DNA of 64,000 bases from an uncultured Croceitalea sp. Its GTDB lineage: Bacteria; Bacteroidota; Bacteroidia; Flavobacteriales; Flavobacteriaceae. The stretch lies in the NCBI GenBank assembly GCA_947494805.1, contig CANLWK010000003.1:62001-126000 (forward strand). The letters run 5' to 3'. Position numbers and translations under genes: made by a program. Below, piece after piece: positions 1 through 8,513 of the stretch (the stretch's first letter is position 1; every line of letters begins with the position of its first letter). Below the pieces are notes generated by a model. It saw only the letters and a list, made by a program, of their open reading frames with translations, was not told the origin of the DNA and did not search any database.

Positions 1-806
1 TCCGTATTTGCCAAACCTCGTTCATCTAAGTTTACATCGACACCTTCAATTTCGCTTCCATTGGCCAATGAGAAAGAACTTATTCTTTCACTATTTTTTG
101 ATACCAAGTTCACTTGTGTGTTTACACCAATATGGGTATACAAGGTGTATTTTTCTTTGATCTGCGGCGTGTAGTTCAATGCATAATTAAAGTCAAACCC
201 GTTTATTCTCGATTCGCGAGCATCTCTAGTACCGAACAGAACACCCTCGACACTTTGAAGACGATCAAATTCCAATGTGCCAAAGTTATAGTTTATGGTA
301 GCTCCAATACTTAAGTTTGGTATTGGTTCATACCCTACTGAAAGGTATACGCGATTTAGCCCACCTTCCCCAGAAAAAACATTATTAACAGTTTGTCCTT
401 CAGAATCGGTAGTTTCAGAGCTTAAATTGTAACCTACTGATGAAAAAGGCATAAGGCCAAGGCCAAGGCCTGCGTTTCTGGCTATAGGAAAACCAATGGC
501 CAAATAATCCAAATTGGTCACTGAGACATTCTGTTCTTCGTTAAAATCTTTTAATCGAAATTCTCTATGTGCGATCCCCGCCGTATATGCAGTCAGTTTT
601 ATTTCTGAATACGCAGCGGGGTTTCTCAGGTTCACATGAATACTGTCTGCATACATGCGCAAACCACCCATCATTTGATTTTCAACGGTAGCATTGGACC
701 TAAAATCACCTATACCAAAAGAAGAATAAGGAGAAACTGTACCATTTTGCGCATATGAACCAATAGCAACAAGGCATATACATGCCATCAAAAAATTCTT
801 AACCAT
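1..806 (-). CDS. Outer-membrane beta-barrel protein, 3' end cut by window
   Basis: The minus-strand frame opens with ATG at 806 and stays open to the window edge (268 codons). It begins with a Sec signal peptide (MVKNFLMACICLVAIGSYAQ), followed by Gly/aromatic-rich beta-strand-like sequence (YSSFGIGDF near residue 28) and repeated alternating hydrophobic strands. This fits a FadL/OmpP1-like or porin-like outer-membrane barrel, a family commonly found next to coaX in flavobacteria. The ATG directly follows the coaX stop codon with no spacer, so the two genes are co-transcribed and probably translationally coupled. The C-terminal part lies outside the window. Substrate is unknown. Confidence 0.8.
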   Translation of the reverse strand, partial: MVKNFLMACICLVAIGSYAQNGTVSPYSSFGIGDFRSNATVENQMMGGLRMYADSIHVNLRNPAAYSEIKLTAYTAGIAHREFRLKDFNEEQNVSVTNLDYLAIGFPIARNAGLGLGLMPFSSVGYNLSSETTDSEGQTVNNVFSGEGGLNRVYLSVGYEPIPNLSIGATINYNFGTLEFDRLQSVEGVLFGTRDARESRINGFDFNYALNYTPQIKEKYTLYTHIGVNTQVNLVSKNSERISSFSLANGSEIEGVDVNLDERGLANT

Positions 807-1535
807 CTAGCTTTTATTGTATTCCAGCAGGTAATTTAACCCCTCCAATAGAAATTTAGAATTCGCAAATATGGAATTTTTTAGTCGTTTGACAAAAAAT
901 TGAGCGTCACCGCCTGTTAAAATAACTGTTAAATGTTCAAAGCGGTCTTTGTACTGATTTATAGTGCCATTCAACTCATGTAGCATACCATTGATTACGC
1001 CACTGTGCATACTCGTTTTCGTTGTATTGCCAATAAAATCGATATGGTCCTCGGGCTCTAATAAAGGTAAGCCATCAGTTTGTTGATGCATAGCCCTGTA
1101 ACGCATGGCGAACCCTGGCGATATGGCCCCACCCAAATACTCACCATAATCATTCATCATATCGTAAGTAATGCAGGTACCCAAGTCAATTACCAAAGTA
1201 TTCTGTTTCGGATACGTATAAAAAGCTGCCGTCGCCAAGGCAATTCGATCAATGCCCAAAGTGTTGGGCGAAGCATAACTGTTCTTAAAGGGAATGCTGG
1301 ATTGGTGTGAGAGTAAATGCGTCTTGCAGAACAGAGACAGCACCTCAAATTCTTTGTTCTTCAATTTCTTGACACTTGCGACAATTGCGCGCGATATTTT
1401 TGGGTATACTTCAAATATTTCTTTGACCATCGTCAAAAAAAGACCAGATTCAAAAGTTTGGTCGATGACCAATACCCCTTTATCAAAAAGTGCCCATTTT
1501 GTGCGGGTATTGCCTATGTCGATCACTAGGTTCAT
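807..1535 (-). CDS. coaX: Type III pantothenate kinase
   Basis: The 242-aa cytoplasmic enzyme phosphorylates pantothenate with ATP, the first step of coenzyme A synthesis. The ASKHA-fold motifs are visible: phosphate-1 loop DIGNTRTKWALFD at the N-terminus, DLGTCITYD in the middle, GGAISPGFAMRYRAMH in the pantothenate-binding region and TGGDAQFF near the C-terminus. Length is normal for the CoaX family. It is the first gene of a minus-strand pair; its TAG is followed immediately by the ATG of the outer-membrane protein gene. A 53-bp gap separates it from the divergent methyltransferase remnant. Confidence 0.95.
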   Translation of the reverse strand: MNLVIDIGNTRTKWALFDKGVLVIDQTFESGLFLTMVKEIFEVYPKISRAIVASVKKLKNKEFEVLSLFCKTHLLSHQSSIPFKNSYASPNTLGIDRIALATAAFYTYPKQNTLVIDLGTCITYDMMNDYGEYLGGAISPGFAMRYRAMHQQTDGLPLLEPEDHIDFIGNTTKTSMHSGVINGMLHELNGTINQYKDRFEHLTVILTGGDAQFFVKRLKNSIFANSKFLLEGLNYLLEYNKS

Positions 1536-1588
1536 AAAGAAGCTCTACGGTTATAGTTAATTAGACGAAAATAGTCTAAGATTTATTT

Positions 1589-2095
1589 TTGGTTGCAGCC
1601 AAAAATAGGCAAAGGAACATAGTAAAGTTAACAAAAACCAATGTCATAAAATTCGTCTTCTCACCAATATATTTTTTCACTAGTAACCTGTTCTTGATTG
1701 AAGTTTTTGCAGGCTGGGCCATATTGTTCATCAGCTCGTTTTTAATCAACCATTTTGATTTATTTGGGTTACGACAGATCTTTTTAGAGTTAATGAACAA
1801 ACCTTACATCCAGTTACAGTGTAGGGTAACCCTATTTTATAAATACGTGCGCCACCCTCTCTACTTTGGTATGCTTTTAGGTATGTGGGCCACACCAAAT
1901 ATGACGGTTACCCATTTGACCTTTGCTATTGCCATATCCATTTATGTAATCATTGGCACCCTTTTCGAAGAAAAAGATCTTGTGAACGAGTTCGGTGAGA
2001 CCTATAAAGCTTATTAAGCTAAAAAACCAATGTTGGTACCATTTACAGAACGCAAAAAAAGCGTAAGGCAAAAACCTCTATTGGACAAAAACTAG
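1589..2095 (+). pseudogene. Decayed C-terminal half of an MddA/NnrU-like membrane methyltransferase
   Basis: The frame opens just after a stop at 1577 with no good start (only TTG at 1589). It encodes the C-terminal half of a methanethiol S-methyltransferase/isoprenylcysteine methyltransferase-like membrane protein: the landmarks FLINHFDLFGLRQ, YKYVRHPLYFGM and FEEKDLV are intact. The N-terminal transmembrane half is missing. A TAA at 2015 interrupts the conserved tail: reading through gives AY-stop-AKKPMLVPF, where this family normally has Y-Q/R-x-x-V-P-M-L-I-P-F, so the stop may derive from CAA. Reading through ends at TAG 2093. I see a 5' deletion plus a nonsense mutation, so I call it a pseudogene. 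A truncated 142-aa product is possible but unlikely to work. Confidence 0.75.
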
Positions 2096-2144
2096 TAACG
2101 GGCAACCATTAACCATCATCAAAAAACAGAAAAATAATTTAATC

Positions 2145-2279
2145 ATGAAAACAAGAACAAACTACAAAATGTCCATGTTCTTTGGGCGGTACAGTATTCA
2201 CTCTGGCAACAATAAAAATAAAGAACATATGATCAGATTCAAGAAGTATTCTGAGCGAAGCTACTCCATCGACAGATAA
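2145..2279 (+). CDS. Possible 44-aa hypothetical peptide
   Basis: A short ATG frame encodes a basic 44-aa peptide (MKTRTNYKMSMFFGRYSIHS...) rich in Arg, Lys and Tyr. It lies in the gap between the methyltransferase remnant and the TolB-TPR-AraC regulator. I recognise no family, no signal peptide and no ribosome binding site. It may be chance or debris from a decayed gene. The rest of this gap (2096-2490) holds a further chance-like 32-codon frame at about 2345 and a pair of CTATAGTG repeats. Confidence 0.2.
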   Translation: MKTRTNYKMSMFFGRYSIHSGNNKNKEHMIRFKKYSERSYSIDR

Positions 2280-2361
2280 TTGAATCGCTCGGAAAGTTTT
2301 ACAACGCCCTCAAAATGTGGGTATTTAGTGTATTTGATATTTTAATGAAAAGAGCTGTTCG

Positions 2362-2396
2362 CTATAGTGCCACAAAGACTTTATATGACTATAGTG
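2362..2396. promoter_or_regulatory. Direct repeat CTATAGTG upstream of regulator gene
   Basis: CTATAGTG occurs at 2362-2369 and again at 2389-2396, a spacing of 27 bp, about 100 bp upstream of the TolB-TPR-AraC gene. AraC-type proteins often bind paired half-sites, so autoregulation is possible. This is only positional inference. Confidence 0.25.
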
Positions 2397-2490
2397 ATAC
2401 AATTAGGTTTCCAAATGCTTTCAAGGACATGCCAACCTCTTGAATTTAACAATTCAATATCTATCTTAGCAATGTTCTAAGACTTAAAAA

Positions 2491-4278
2491 TTGCCCAGTC
2501 AAACTTCAATAGTAACTGAAAAGTCCTTAGTTGTCTTACCGTTTAAAAACATGAGTGGTGACGACTCCTACGAGTATTTTTCAGATGGTATTACTGAGGA
2601 AATCATAAATGCACTCTCCAAGATAGATGGCTTGAAGGTAACCGCCCGTACATCTGCGTTTGCATTCAAAGGCAAACCCACTGACATTCGTTTGATAGGA
2701 AACGAACTGGGGGTTACAAATGCAGTGGAAGGAAGCGTCCGTGTTTTTAAAGAACAAATTAGAATAACCACACAATTAACTAGAACGGATAATGGTTTCT
2801 TGTTATGGTCGGATAAGTTCGACCGAAAATTGGATGATGTTTTCGAGTTACAAGATGAAGTAAGCTTGTTGATAGCCGATAAAATCCGTGAGAATTTTGG
2901 ACATATTGAGATTGATGAGACCTTATCGACTGTTCAAACGGAGAATCTATCGGCCTACCAACTCTACTTAAAGGGTAGGTATTATCAGCTTACTTGGAAC
3001 TTGCCAAATATTGAAAAAGCGATTAGCTTCTATAAAAAAGCTGCGGAATTTGATTCGTCCTATGCTGAACCTGTAGTCGCGATTGGCTGGTGTTATGGTA
3101 TCAACGCGAGTTGGGGATATATGGATAGAAACGAAGGGCTTGAACTTGCCAAACATTACCTTGTGAAAGGTTTAGAGATGAACCCTGATTCATATACTGG
3201 CCATTTTGCGAAAGCTACCATACATTTTTGGGGCAATTGGCAGTTTGAAGAAGGTTTTCAGGATCTTCAAAACTGTTTTAAAGTAAATCCGCATTTCTCT
3301 GAGGGTATAGAAGCCTTGGCAGAATTATATACAGCGACAGGTTTTTTTGAAAAGGCTCTGGAACAAACCGAACAAATTCTAAAAATCAATCCACTATCTC
3401 CCAATCATTACTACACCAAAGGAAATATTCATTATTTGCAAGGTGATTATGAAACAGCATTAGATAGTTTTGAAAATTCGTTGAGGCTAGATAATAGTTT
3501 TTCATTAAGCCGACACCTAAAAGTAGCTTGCCTATTATTTCAAGGAGAAAGGGAAGCAATGTATTCATATGCCAAGTCATTCTTAAGTGATAATTATTTA
3601 AAAATGATTGAAGCCATCTATGACGCTATCCACCATCAAGAAATTTTAGAATATGATGCTAAGCTCGTGTCTGAGGATTTAAATTTAATGGTACTATGGG
3701 ACTACTATTATCTAATACATTGTCAAAAGATGAAAGATGCGCTACATCGCTTAGAAATAATGGTAGAGCAACGTATCGGGCAAATTATCAATTTTCAATT
3801 TGACCCATTTTTGAAGCCTTTACGAAAAACTAAGGGTTTTAAAGACTTAAAGAATTCCGTTTTTGGAGAAATCAATTCGACTACCTTCTCTACTGAAGCA
3901 CCAAAAACCTATAACATCCCATCCTTTACCCAAAAAGAATCTGATGAATTAAAAAATGCACTGGACAAATTTTTGGGTCGTGAGCAAGCCTTTCTTCGGT
4001 CAGATTTGTCACTTCGCTCGTTATCGGAAGAATTAACCATCCACCCCAATCGCCTGTCAAAGTTTATCAATGATTATCTCCAAACCAACTTTACAGAGCT
4101 GGTCAATGGTAAACGTCTGGAGCATTTTCAAAAGATAGCTTTACTGCCTGAAAACAGGCATTTAACTTTGTTGGGATTGGCTTACGAAAGTGGATTTAGC
4201 TCTAAAACCGTCTTTAATACTTACTTTAAAAAAGTTGCAGGCATGACTCCAAAGCAGTGGTTAAAAAATAATTCGTAA
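2491..4278 (+). CDS. TolB-like / TPR / AraC-type transcriptional regulator
   Basis: The 595-aa regulator has three parts. Residues 1-130 are the TolB-like domain seen in adenylate-cyclase-associated proteins (LVVLPFKNMSGDD, YFSDGITEEIINALS, LTRTDNGFLLWSDKFDR). About 135-420 are tetratricopeptide helices (AISFYKKAAEFD, ALDSFENSLRLD). About 490-595 are an AraC-family helix-turn-helix (LTLLGLAYESGFSSKTVFNTYFKKVAGMTPKQW). No membrane segment is present, so it should be cytoplasmic. The start is TTG at 2491; a stop at 2485 excludes a longer frame, and the next ATG falls inside the first TolB motif. It lies directly upstream of a seven-gene operon on the same strand and probably controls it. The signal sensed is unknown. 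Confidence 0.85.
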   Translation: MPSQTSIVTEKSLVVLPFKNMSGDDSYEYFSDGITEEIINALSKIDGLKVTARTSAFAFKGKPTDIRLIGNELGVTNAVEGSVRVFKEQIRITTQLTRTDNGFLLWSDKFDRKLDDVFELQDEVSLLIADKIRENFGHIEIDETLSTVQTENLSAYQLYLKGRYYQLTWNLPNIEKAISFYKKAAEFDSSYAEPVVAIGWCYGINASWGYMDRNEGLELAKHYLVKGLEMNPDSYTGHFAKATIHFWGNWQFEEGFQDLQNCFKVNPHFSEGIEALAELYTATGFFEKALEQTEQILKINPLSPNHYYTKGNIHYLQGDYETALDSFENSLRLDNSFSLSRHLKVACLLFQGEREAMYSYAKSFLSDNYLKMIEAIYDAIHHQEILEYDAKLVSEDLNLMVLWDYYYLIHCQKMKDALHRLEIMVEQRIGQIINFQFDPFLKPLRKTKGFKDLKNSVFGEINSTTFSTEAPKTYNIPSFTQKESDELKNALDKFLGREQAFLRSDLSLRSLSEELTIHPNRLSKFINDYLQTNFTELVNGKRLEHFQKIALLPENRHLTLLGLAYESGFSSKTVFNTYFKKVAGMTPKQWLKNNS

Positions 4279-4386
4279 GTATTCCCTTTAGTATTTATCA
4301 CTTCATCAGGATTTGAAAAGTTCTGATTCTCATTGTATAGGTTCCAATTTTCATTCCCGAACGACTGCCTTTGCCTTTTGATTCAA

Positions 4387-4402
4387 TTTTGTTCCAACAA
4401 AA
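4387..4402. promoter_or_regulatory. Inverted repeat upstream of the seven-gene operon
   Basis: TTTTGTT and AACAAAA form a perfect 7-bp inverted repeat around CC, 27 bp before the start of the first serine hydrolase. It could be an operator for the neighbouring AraC-type regulator. The site is AT-rich, so chance cannot be excluded. Confidence 0.3.
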
Positions 4403-4428
4403 ATTTAATAATCAAAAAGTAAACAGTT

Positions 4429-5688
4429 ATGACAACCATTTCAAGATTTATCGGATTTATTTTATTGACATTTTTTATGCTATTGACCTCTTGTTCAAGT
4501 GATGATGATACCCAAGTAGTGTTACCCGAACCAACAGGGATAAAAACTACTGCTCAACTTGACAGCTATTTCGAAAGTATCATAGAAACGGAACAAGTAC
4601 CTGGATTTGCAGTCTCAATAGCAAAGAACAATGATCTTATTTATCAACAAGCTTTTGGATATGAAAATCTTCAAGCACAAAAAGCCTTTACCAATGAAAC
4701 CGTAATCAATATTGCTTCCGTAAGTAAAACTTTTGTTGCGGCAGCCACAGCGAAGTCCATTGAACAAGGATATTTTACTTTGGACACCCCCATTAATGAT
4801 ATTCTACCAATAGCAATCATCAATTTGGAAAATACTGATGCAATAATCCGTGTAAAACACCTAGTGACCCATACCTCTGGAATTGTTGATGACCCAAACA
4901 CCTATTTGGTCGCCAATTATTTTGTGCTTCCCAATCAAAATATGGCTACTAATGGTGCCAGTATTTTGACTGACGGGCTTGGTTTGGAAGTTTCGGAACC
5001 TATTGCTCTGGATGATTACTTATCTGAATACTTCATTGAGGATGGAGAGCTATACGGCAGCTCCAATTTTATAGCTGTTGATCCCGGTGAAGCATGGTCA
5101 TACTCCAATGTGGCAACAGCACTAATGGGACTGGTTATTGAAGTCGCCACCGAGACCGATTTTGCGACTTATGTAGATGAATATGTACTGCGTCCGCTCC
5201 AAATGAACACATCGACCTTTGACGTTCTTGAAGTGAATCAGCAAGCGCAAGCAGTTCCTTATTTAGATAAAAATACCCCACTACCATTTTATGGCAACCA
5301 TGGTTATCCAGAGGGGAGTATTCATACTACGAATCTAGACTTAGGGCAATATCTGTTGGATATGACAATGGGAATTAAAGGGCAATCGAACACCCTCTTT
5401 GGTCAAGAGTATTACGAGTTACTTTTCACAGAACAATTACCAGCGGGGACAGTTCCTTCCGCATTTGCTGAGAACCATGGTATCTATTGGTATAACAACG
5501 GTGGAAGCTGGACGCATGGAGGCAATAGTTTAGGGGTTTCCAGTCATTTAGAGGTGCGGGAAGATGGTAGTTCAGGTTTTTTTATCATTTCCAATATGGA
5601 CGGGACCTTCTCTGAAAATGATCCAAAATGGGATGCCGTGAAAACACAAATCACCCTAGGAATACACGAATTTATTTCAAACAATTAG
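4429..5688 (+). CDS. Serine hydrolase lipoprotein, class C beta-lactamase-like
   Basis: The 419-aa protein has a lipoprotein signal (LLTSCSSDDD, lipidated Cys22) and a penicillin-binding/class C beta-lactamase fold. The catalytic motifs are SVSK (Ser97-Lys100), YSN (225-227) and a C-terminal THGG in place of KTG. Such proteins are DD-peptidases, esterases or amidases on the periplasmic face of a membrane; true beta-lactamase activity is not implied. It is the first gene of the operon running to 10384, with 22 bp to the next gene. A second family member closes the same operon, so the operon is bracketed by two exported hydrolases. Confidence 0.85.
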   Translation: MTTISRFIGFILLTFFMLLTSCSSDDDTQVVLPEPTGIKTTAQLDSYFESIIETEQVPGFAVSIAKNNDLIYQQAFGYENLQAQKAFTNETVINIASVSKTFVAAATAKSIEQGYFTLDTPINDILPIAIINLENTDAIIRVKHLVTHTSGIVDDPNTYLVANYFVLPNQNMATNGASILTDGLGLEVSEPIALDDYLSEYFIEDGELYGSSNFIAVDPGEAWSYSNVATALMGLVIEVATETDFATYVDEYVLRPLQMNTSTFDVLEVNQQAQAVPYLDKNTPLPFYGNHGYPEGSIHTTNLDLGQYLLDMTMGIKGQSNTLFGQEYYELLFTEQLPAGTVPSAFAENHGIYWYNNGGSWTHGGNSLGVSSHLEVREDGSSGFFIISNMDGTFSENDPKWDAVKTQITLGIHEFISNN

Positions 5689-5710
5689 CGAACAATAAAA
5701 AATCAGCATT

Positions 5711-6583
5711 ATGTTGAAAGGAAGCAAAACACAAAAAATACTACTTGCAGGAAGTACGGGATATCTCGGAGGATACATTGCCGATGCAATTGCTTTGAAA
5801 GGTCTTTCAGCTAGGTTAATTGCCCGAAATCCAAGAAAGTTAGAGAAATATGAATCTGGAAAGATTGAGATAGTCCAGGCAGAAGTAACCAAACCTCAAA
5901 GTCTATTCCAGCTATGTAATGGAATCGACACAGTAATCTCAACTGTAGGGATTACAAGGCAAAAAGATGGTCTAACCTATATGGATGTAGATTTTCAAGC
6001 CAATATGAACCTTTTGTATGAGGCAAAAAGAGCAGGGGTAAGAAAGTTCATCTATGTATCGGCCATCAACGGTGACAAACATCGAAATCTCAAGATTCTT
6101 GAGGCTAAAGAGGCTTTTGTGGATGAGCTGAAAGCTTCTGGATTGGAATACACAATTGTTCGTCCCAATGGTTTCTTCTCGGACATGAAGGAATTTTTGA
6201 CAACAGCCAAAAAAGGCAAAGTATTCCTTTTTGGAAAGGGAAAACATTTATTAAACCCTATTCATGGTGAAGACTTGGCCAAAATGTGCTTGAGTTTAAT
6301 CAACGAACCTGCTCAGGAAAAAAGCTTGGGTGGACCAGACATACTGACCCAGACGGAAATAGCCGAACTGGCGTTTGATGCGGTTGGCAAGGTTCCCCAG
6401 ATTATCTATTTACCTGATTGGCTAAGACATTTGACCATTTGGGTATTGCGAAAATCCACTCCGTTAAGCACATATGGCCCACTGGAGTTTTTCTTGACAT
6501 TAATGGCGGATGATAGCGTCGCTATGCGATTTGGAGAGCGTCATCTTAGGGACTTTTATTTTGAAACTGCTAGAACACTTTAA
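5711..6583 (+). CDS. NmrA-like NAD(P)-binding SDR family protein
   Basis: The 290-aa protein has an atypical short-chain dehydrogenase fold. The dinucleotide-binding loop is GSTGYLGGYIA near residue 14, followed by an Arg-rich NADP-phosphate pocket (LIARNPRKLE), then VISTVGITRQKDG and KFIYVSAINGD. Conserved catalytic YxxxK is not obvious, which fits NmrA-like or complex I assembly-type members that act as reductases or redox sensors. It is the second gene of the operon. The substrate cannot be told from the sequence. Confidence 0.8.
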   Translation: MLKGSKTQKILLAGSTGYLGGYIADAIALKGLSARLIARNPRKLEKYESGKIEIVQAEVTKPQSLFQLCNGIDTVISTVGITRQKDGLTYMDVDFQANMNLLYEAKRAGVRKFIYVSAINGDKHRNLKILEAKEAFVDELKASGLEYTIVRPNGFFSDMKEFLTTAKKGKVFLFGKGKHLLNPIHGEDLAKMCLSLINEPAQEKSLGGPDILTQTEIAELAFDAVGKVPQIIYLPDWLRHLTIWVLRKSTPLSTYGPLEFFLTLMADDSVAMRFGERHLRDFYFETARTL

Positions 6584-6594
6584 AATCAGAAATC

Positions 6595-6942
6595 ATGGTG
6601 CGAAACATTCTTGAAAGCAAATGTCCCAACTGTCACCAAGGACATATTTACGATAGGAAGGAGTGGTATTTCAAATTGGGAAAACCTGAGATGAACAAAA
6701 AATGTAATCATTGCGGTTATTCCTTTGAAAAAGAGCCAGGTTTTTTCTTCGGGGCGATGTATTTGAGCTATGCCTTGGGTATCATCCAAGCCTTGTTGAC
6801 ATACGCTGTTGGAAGATTGTTCTACGATGTCATGTTTGACTTAAGAATCGTCATTTGGATAGCGTTGGTTCTAATTGCACTTTCTTCATTCAACATGCGA
6901 CTCTCAAGAACCATCTGGATTTACCTGTTCAAGAGAATTTAA
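6595..6942 (+). CDS. DUF983 zinc-ribbon membrane protein
   Basis: The 115-aa protein begins with two CxxC knuckles (CPNCHQGHIY at about residue 10 and CNHCGYSF at about residue 36), which should bind one zinc. Two hydrophobic segments follow (about 50-72 and 80-105). This is the DUF983 pattern; its function is not established. It sits third in the operon, 11 bp after the NmrA-like gene and 11 bp before the NAD(P)H oxidoreductase. Confidence 0.85.
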   Translation: MVRNILESKCPNCHQGHIYDRKEWYFKLGKPEMNKKCNHCGYSFEKEPGFFFGAMYLSYALGIIQALLTYAVGRLFYDVMFDLRIVIWIALVLIALSSFNMRLSRTIWIYLFKRI

Positions 6943-6953
6943 AAGGAAAAGCA

Positions 6954-7532
6954 ATGAAAAATATATTGATAATCAATGGGCACCCAGACAAAGAAAGTTT
7001 TAACTGGGCACTAGCTGAAAGCTATAGAAGAGCGGCCACAATGGTTGAGGCTCAAGTTGAGACCATCAATTTGATAGAATTGAAATTTGACCCCATCTTG
7101 AAATACGGGTACAGAATTCCCTACGAATTAGAACCTGATTTGCAGGAGGCCATTCATAAAATAAAGGAAGCAGACCATATCGTTTGGTTTTTCCCTATGT
7201 GGTGGTACGGTTTGCCAGCACTACTAAAAGGATTTATTGATAGAACCTTCTTGCCCAACATTACGTTCAAATATCAAAAAGGGAAGTTATTTCCTGATAA
7301 GCTTTTGAAAGGCAAGACTTCGAGAATGGTAATTACATCAGATACGGTGAGTTGGTATCATAGTCTTTTCATGGGGAAACCTGTAATCAATCAAATGAAA
7401 AAGGGCGTCTTGGAGTTCTGTGGTATCCGACCCGTTAAGACAACGTATTTGGGTCCTGTGAAAAGTTCGACCCCAGAACAGCGAAAAAAATGGATACTGC
7501 TGGTCAACAAACTTGGAGAAAAATTAAAATAG
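6954..7532 (+). CDS. NAD(P)H oxidoreductase, flavodoxin-like fold (NQO1/MdaB/KefF type)
   Basis: I chose ATG at 6954 (192 aa) because the protein starts at once with the canonical first beta strand KNILIINGHPDKESFN. A longer frame from 6855 would overlap the DUF983 gene by about 90 bp. The FMN-binding features are WFFPMWWYGLPALLKGFIDR and the TSDTVSWY segment. Family members reduce quinones or related electrophiles with two electrons from NAD(P)H. It is fourth in the operon, which also carries a second flavodoxin-fold reductase directly downstream. Confidence 0.88.
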   Translation: MKNILIINGHPDKESFNWALAESYRRAATMVEAQVETINLIELKFDPILKYGYRIPYELEPDLQEAIHKIKEADHIVWFFPMWWYGLPALLKGFIDRTFLPNITFKYQKGKLFPDKLLKGKTSRMVITSDTVSWYHSLFMGKPVINQMKKGVLEFCGIRPVKTTYLGPVKSSTPEQRKKWILLVNKLGEKLK

Positions 7533-7553
7533 TATAAAAATAAAACAAGAATC

Positions 7554-8513
7554 ATGAAAAAAATAATAGCCTTTTCTGGAAGCAACAATCCAGATTCCAT
7601 CAATGAAAAACTAGTTCAATCAATAATTCAGAGGTATTCCGAATACGATATTCGATTCATAGACCTTAAAAAGTTCGATGCTCCGATATATTCTCAGGAG
7701 ATTCAATCAAATGGAATTCCCCAGCAGATTCAGTATCTATATCAGATATTTGAGGAGAGCGAAGGATTTATCATTGCATCACCTGAGCATAATGGATTAC
7801 CCTCAGCTTTTCTCAAAAATATAATTGATTGGCTTTCTGTAGTTACCCAACGTTTTTTTAATGACAAACCAGTTTTATTATTGAGTACCTCCCCTGGTGC
7901 TACAGGTGCAAAAACGCATCTAGGCATACTGGCCAAATTGGTTCCCCTGTGGGGTGGAATTCTAAAGGGCACCTATTCGTTGGGCAGTTTTAATGAAAAC
8001 TTCGATACTTCTTCGAACACCATCTCAAAAGAAGAAGAACTAGAATTAGTGGACAACAGATTTAAGGCATTCATTAGTGAGGGTACAGAGTTGAAAAGCA
8101 ATAAAGAAGTTGTACAAAACTACTTTAAAGCATTTCAGATCGGTGATTTAGAGGCAGTATTAAAAACATTTCATCCAAAGTGCTACATCGTTAGTGTTAA
8201 AGAAGAAAAACGCCCAACGGAGCAGCTTCATGGAATTTATCGTACACGTGAGGAAGCAAAACAATTCTTGAAAAACATAGTGAACTTGTTTGACACCAAA
8301 GACTTTACAGTGGATACCGTGGTTCAGGCCGAAGGAAATGTGGTTGTGGCCAAGGGTACATTTTCGCATTTGGTAAAAAGCTCAGGAAAACTGTTCAATA
8401 GCAATTGGATGCAATGGTGCTTGGTCGAGGACGGCATGATTAAAGAGTATCGTTTTTATGAGGATTCCGCAGCGTTGCTAGAAGCTTCAAATAATGAACT
8501 TGTTGAGCAATGA
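7554..8513 (+). CDS. NADPH-dependent FMN reductase fused to a SnoaL-like domain
   Basis: The 319-aa protein is a two-domain fusion. Residues 1-180 are an NADPH-dependent FMN reductase (AFSGSNNPDSINEKLV phosphate loop; SPEHNGLPSAFLKNIIDWL flavin loop). Residues about 186-315 are a SnoaL/NTF2-like cone fold (VVQNYFKAFQIGDLEAVLKTFHP, NSNWMQWCLVEDGMIKEYRFYED), which usually forms a small hydrophobic pocket. The fusion suggests a reductase with a built-in binding or isomerising pocket for an aromatic or polyketide-like compound; that is inference. Its stop overlaps the next start by 4 bp (ATGA). Confidence 0.85.
   Translation: MKKIIAFSGSNNPDSINEKLVQSIIQRYSEYDIRFIDLKKFDAPIYSQEIQSNGIPQQIQYLYQIFEESEGFIIASPEHNGLPSAFLKNIIDWLSVVTQRFFNDKPVLLLSTSPGATGAKTHLGILAKLVPLWGGILKGTYSLGSFNENFDTSSNTISKEEELELVDNRFKAFISEGTELKSNKEVVQNYFKAFQIGDLEAVLKTFHPKCYIVSVKEEKRPTEQLHGIYRTREEAKQFLKNIVNLFDTKDFTVDTVVQAEGNVVVAKGTFSHLVKSSGKLFNSNWMQWCLVEDGMIKEYRFYEDSAALLEASNNELVEQ

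Noticed and set aside
6855-6953. Longer start for the NAD(P)H oxidoreductase
   Set aside because: It overlaps the DUF983 gene heavily; the family's first strand begins at the ATG at 6954.
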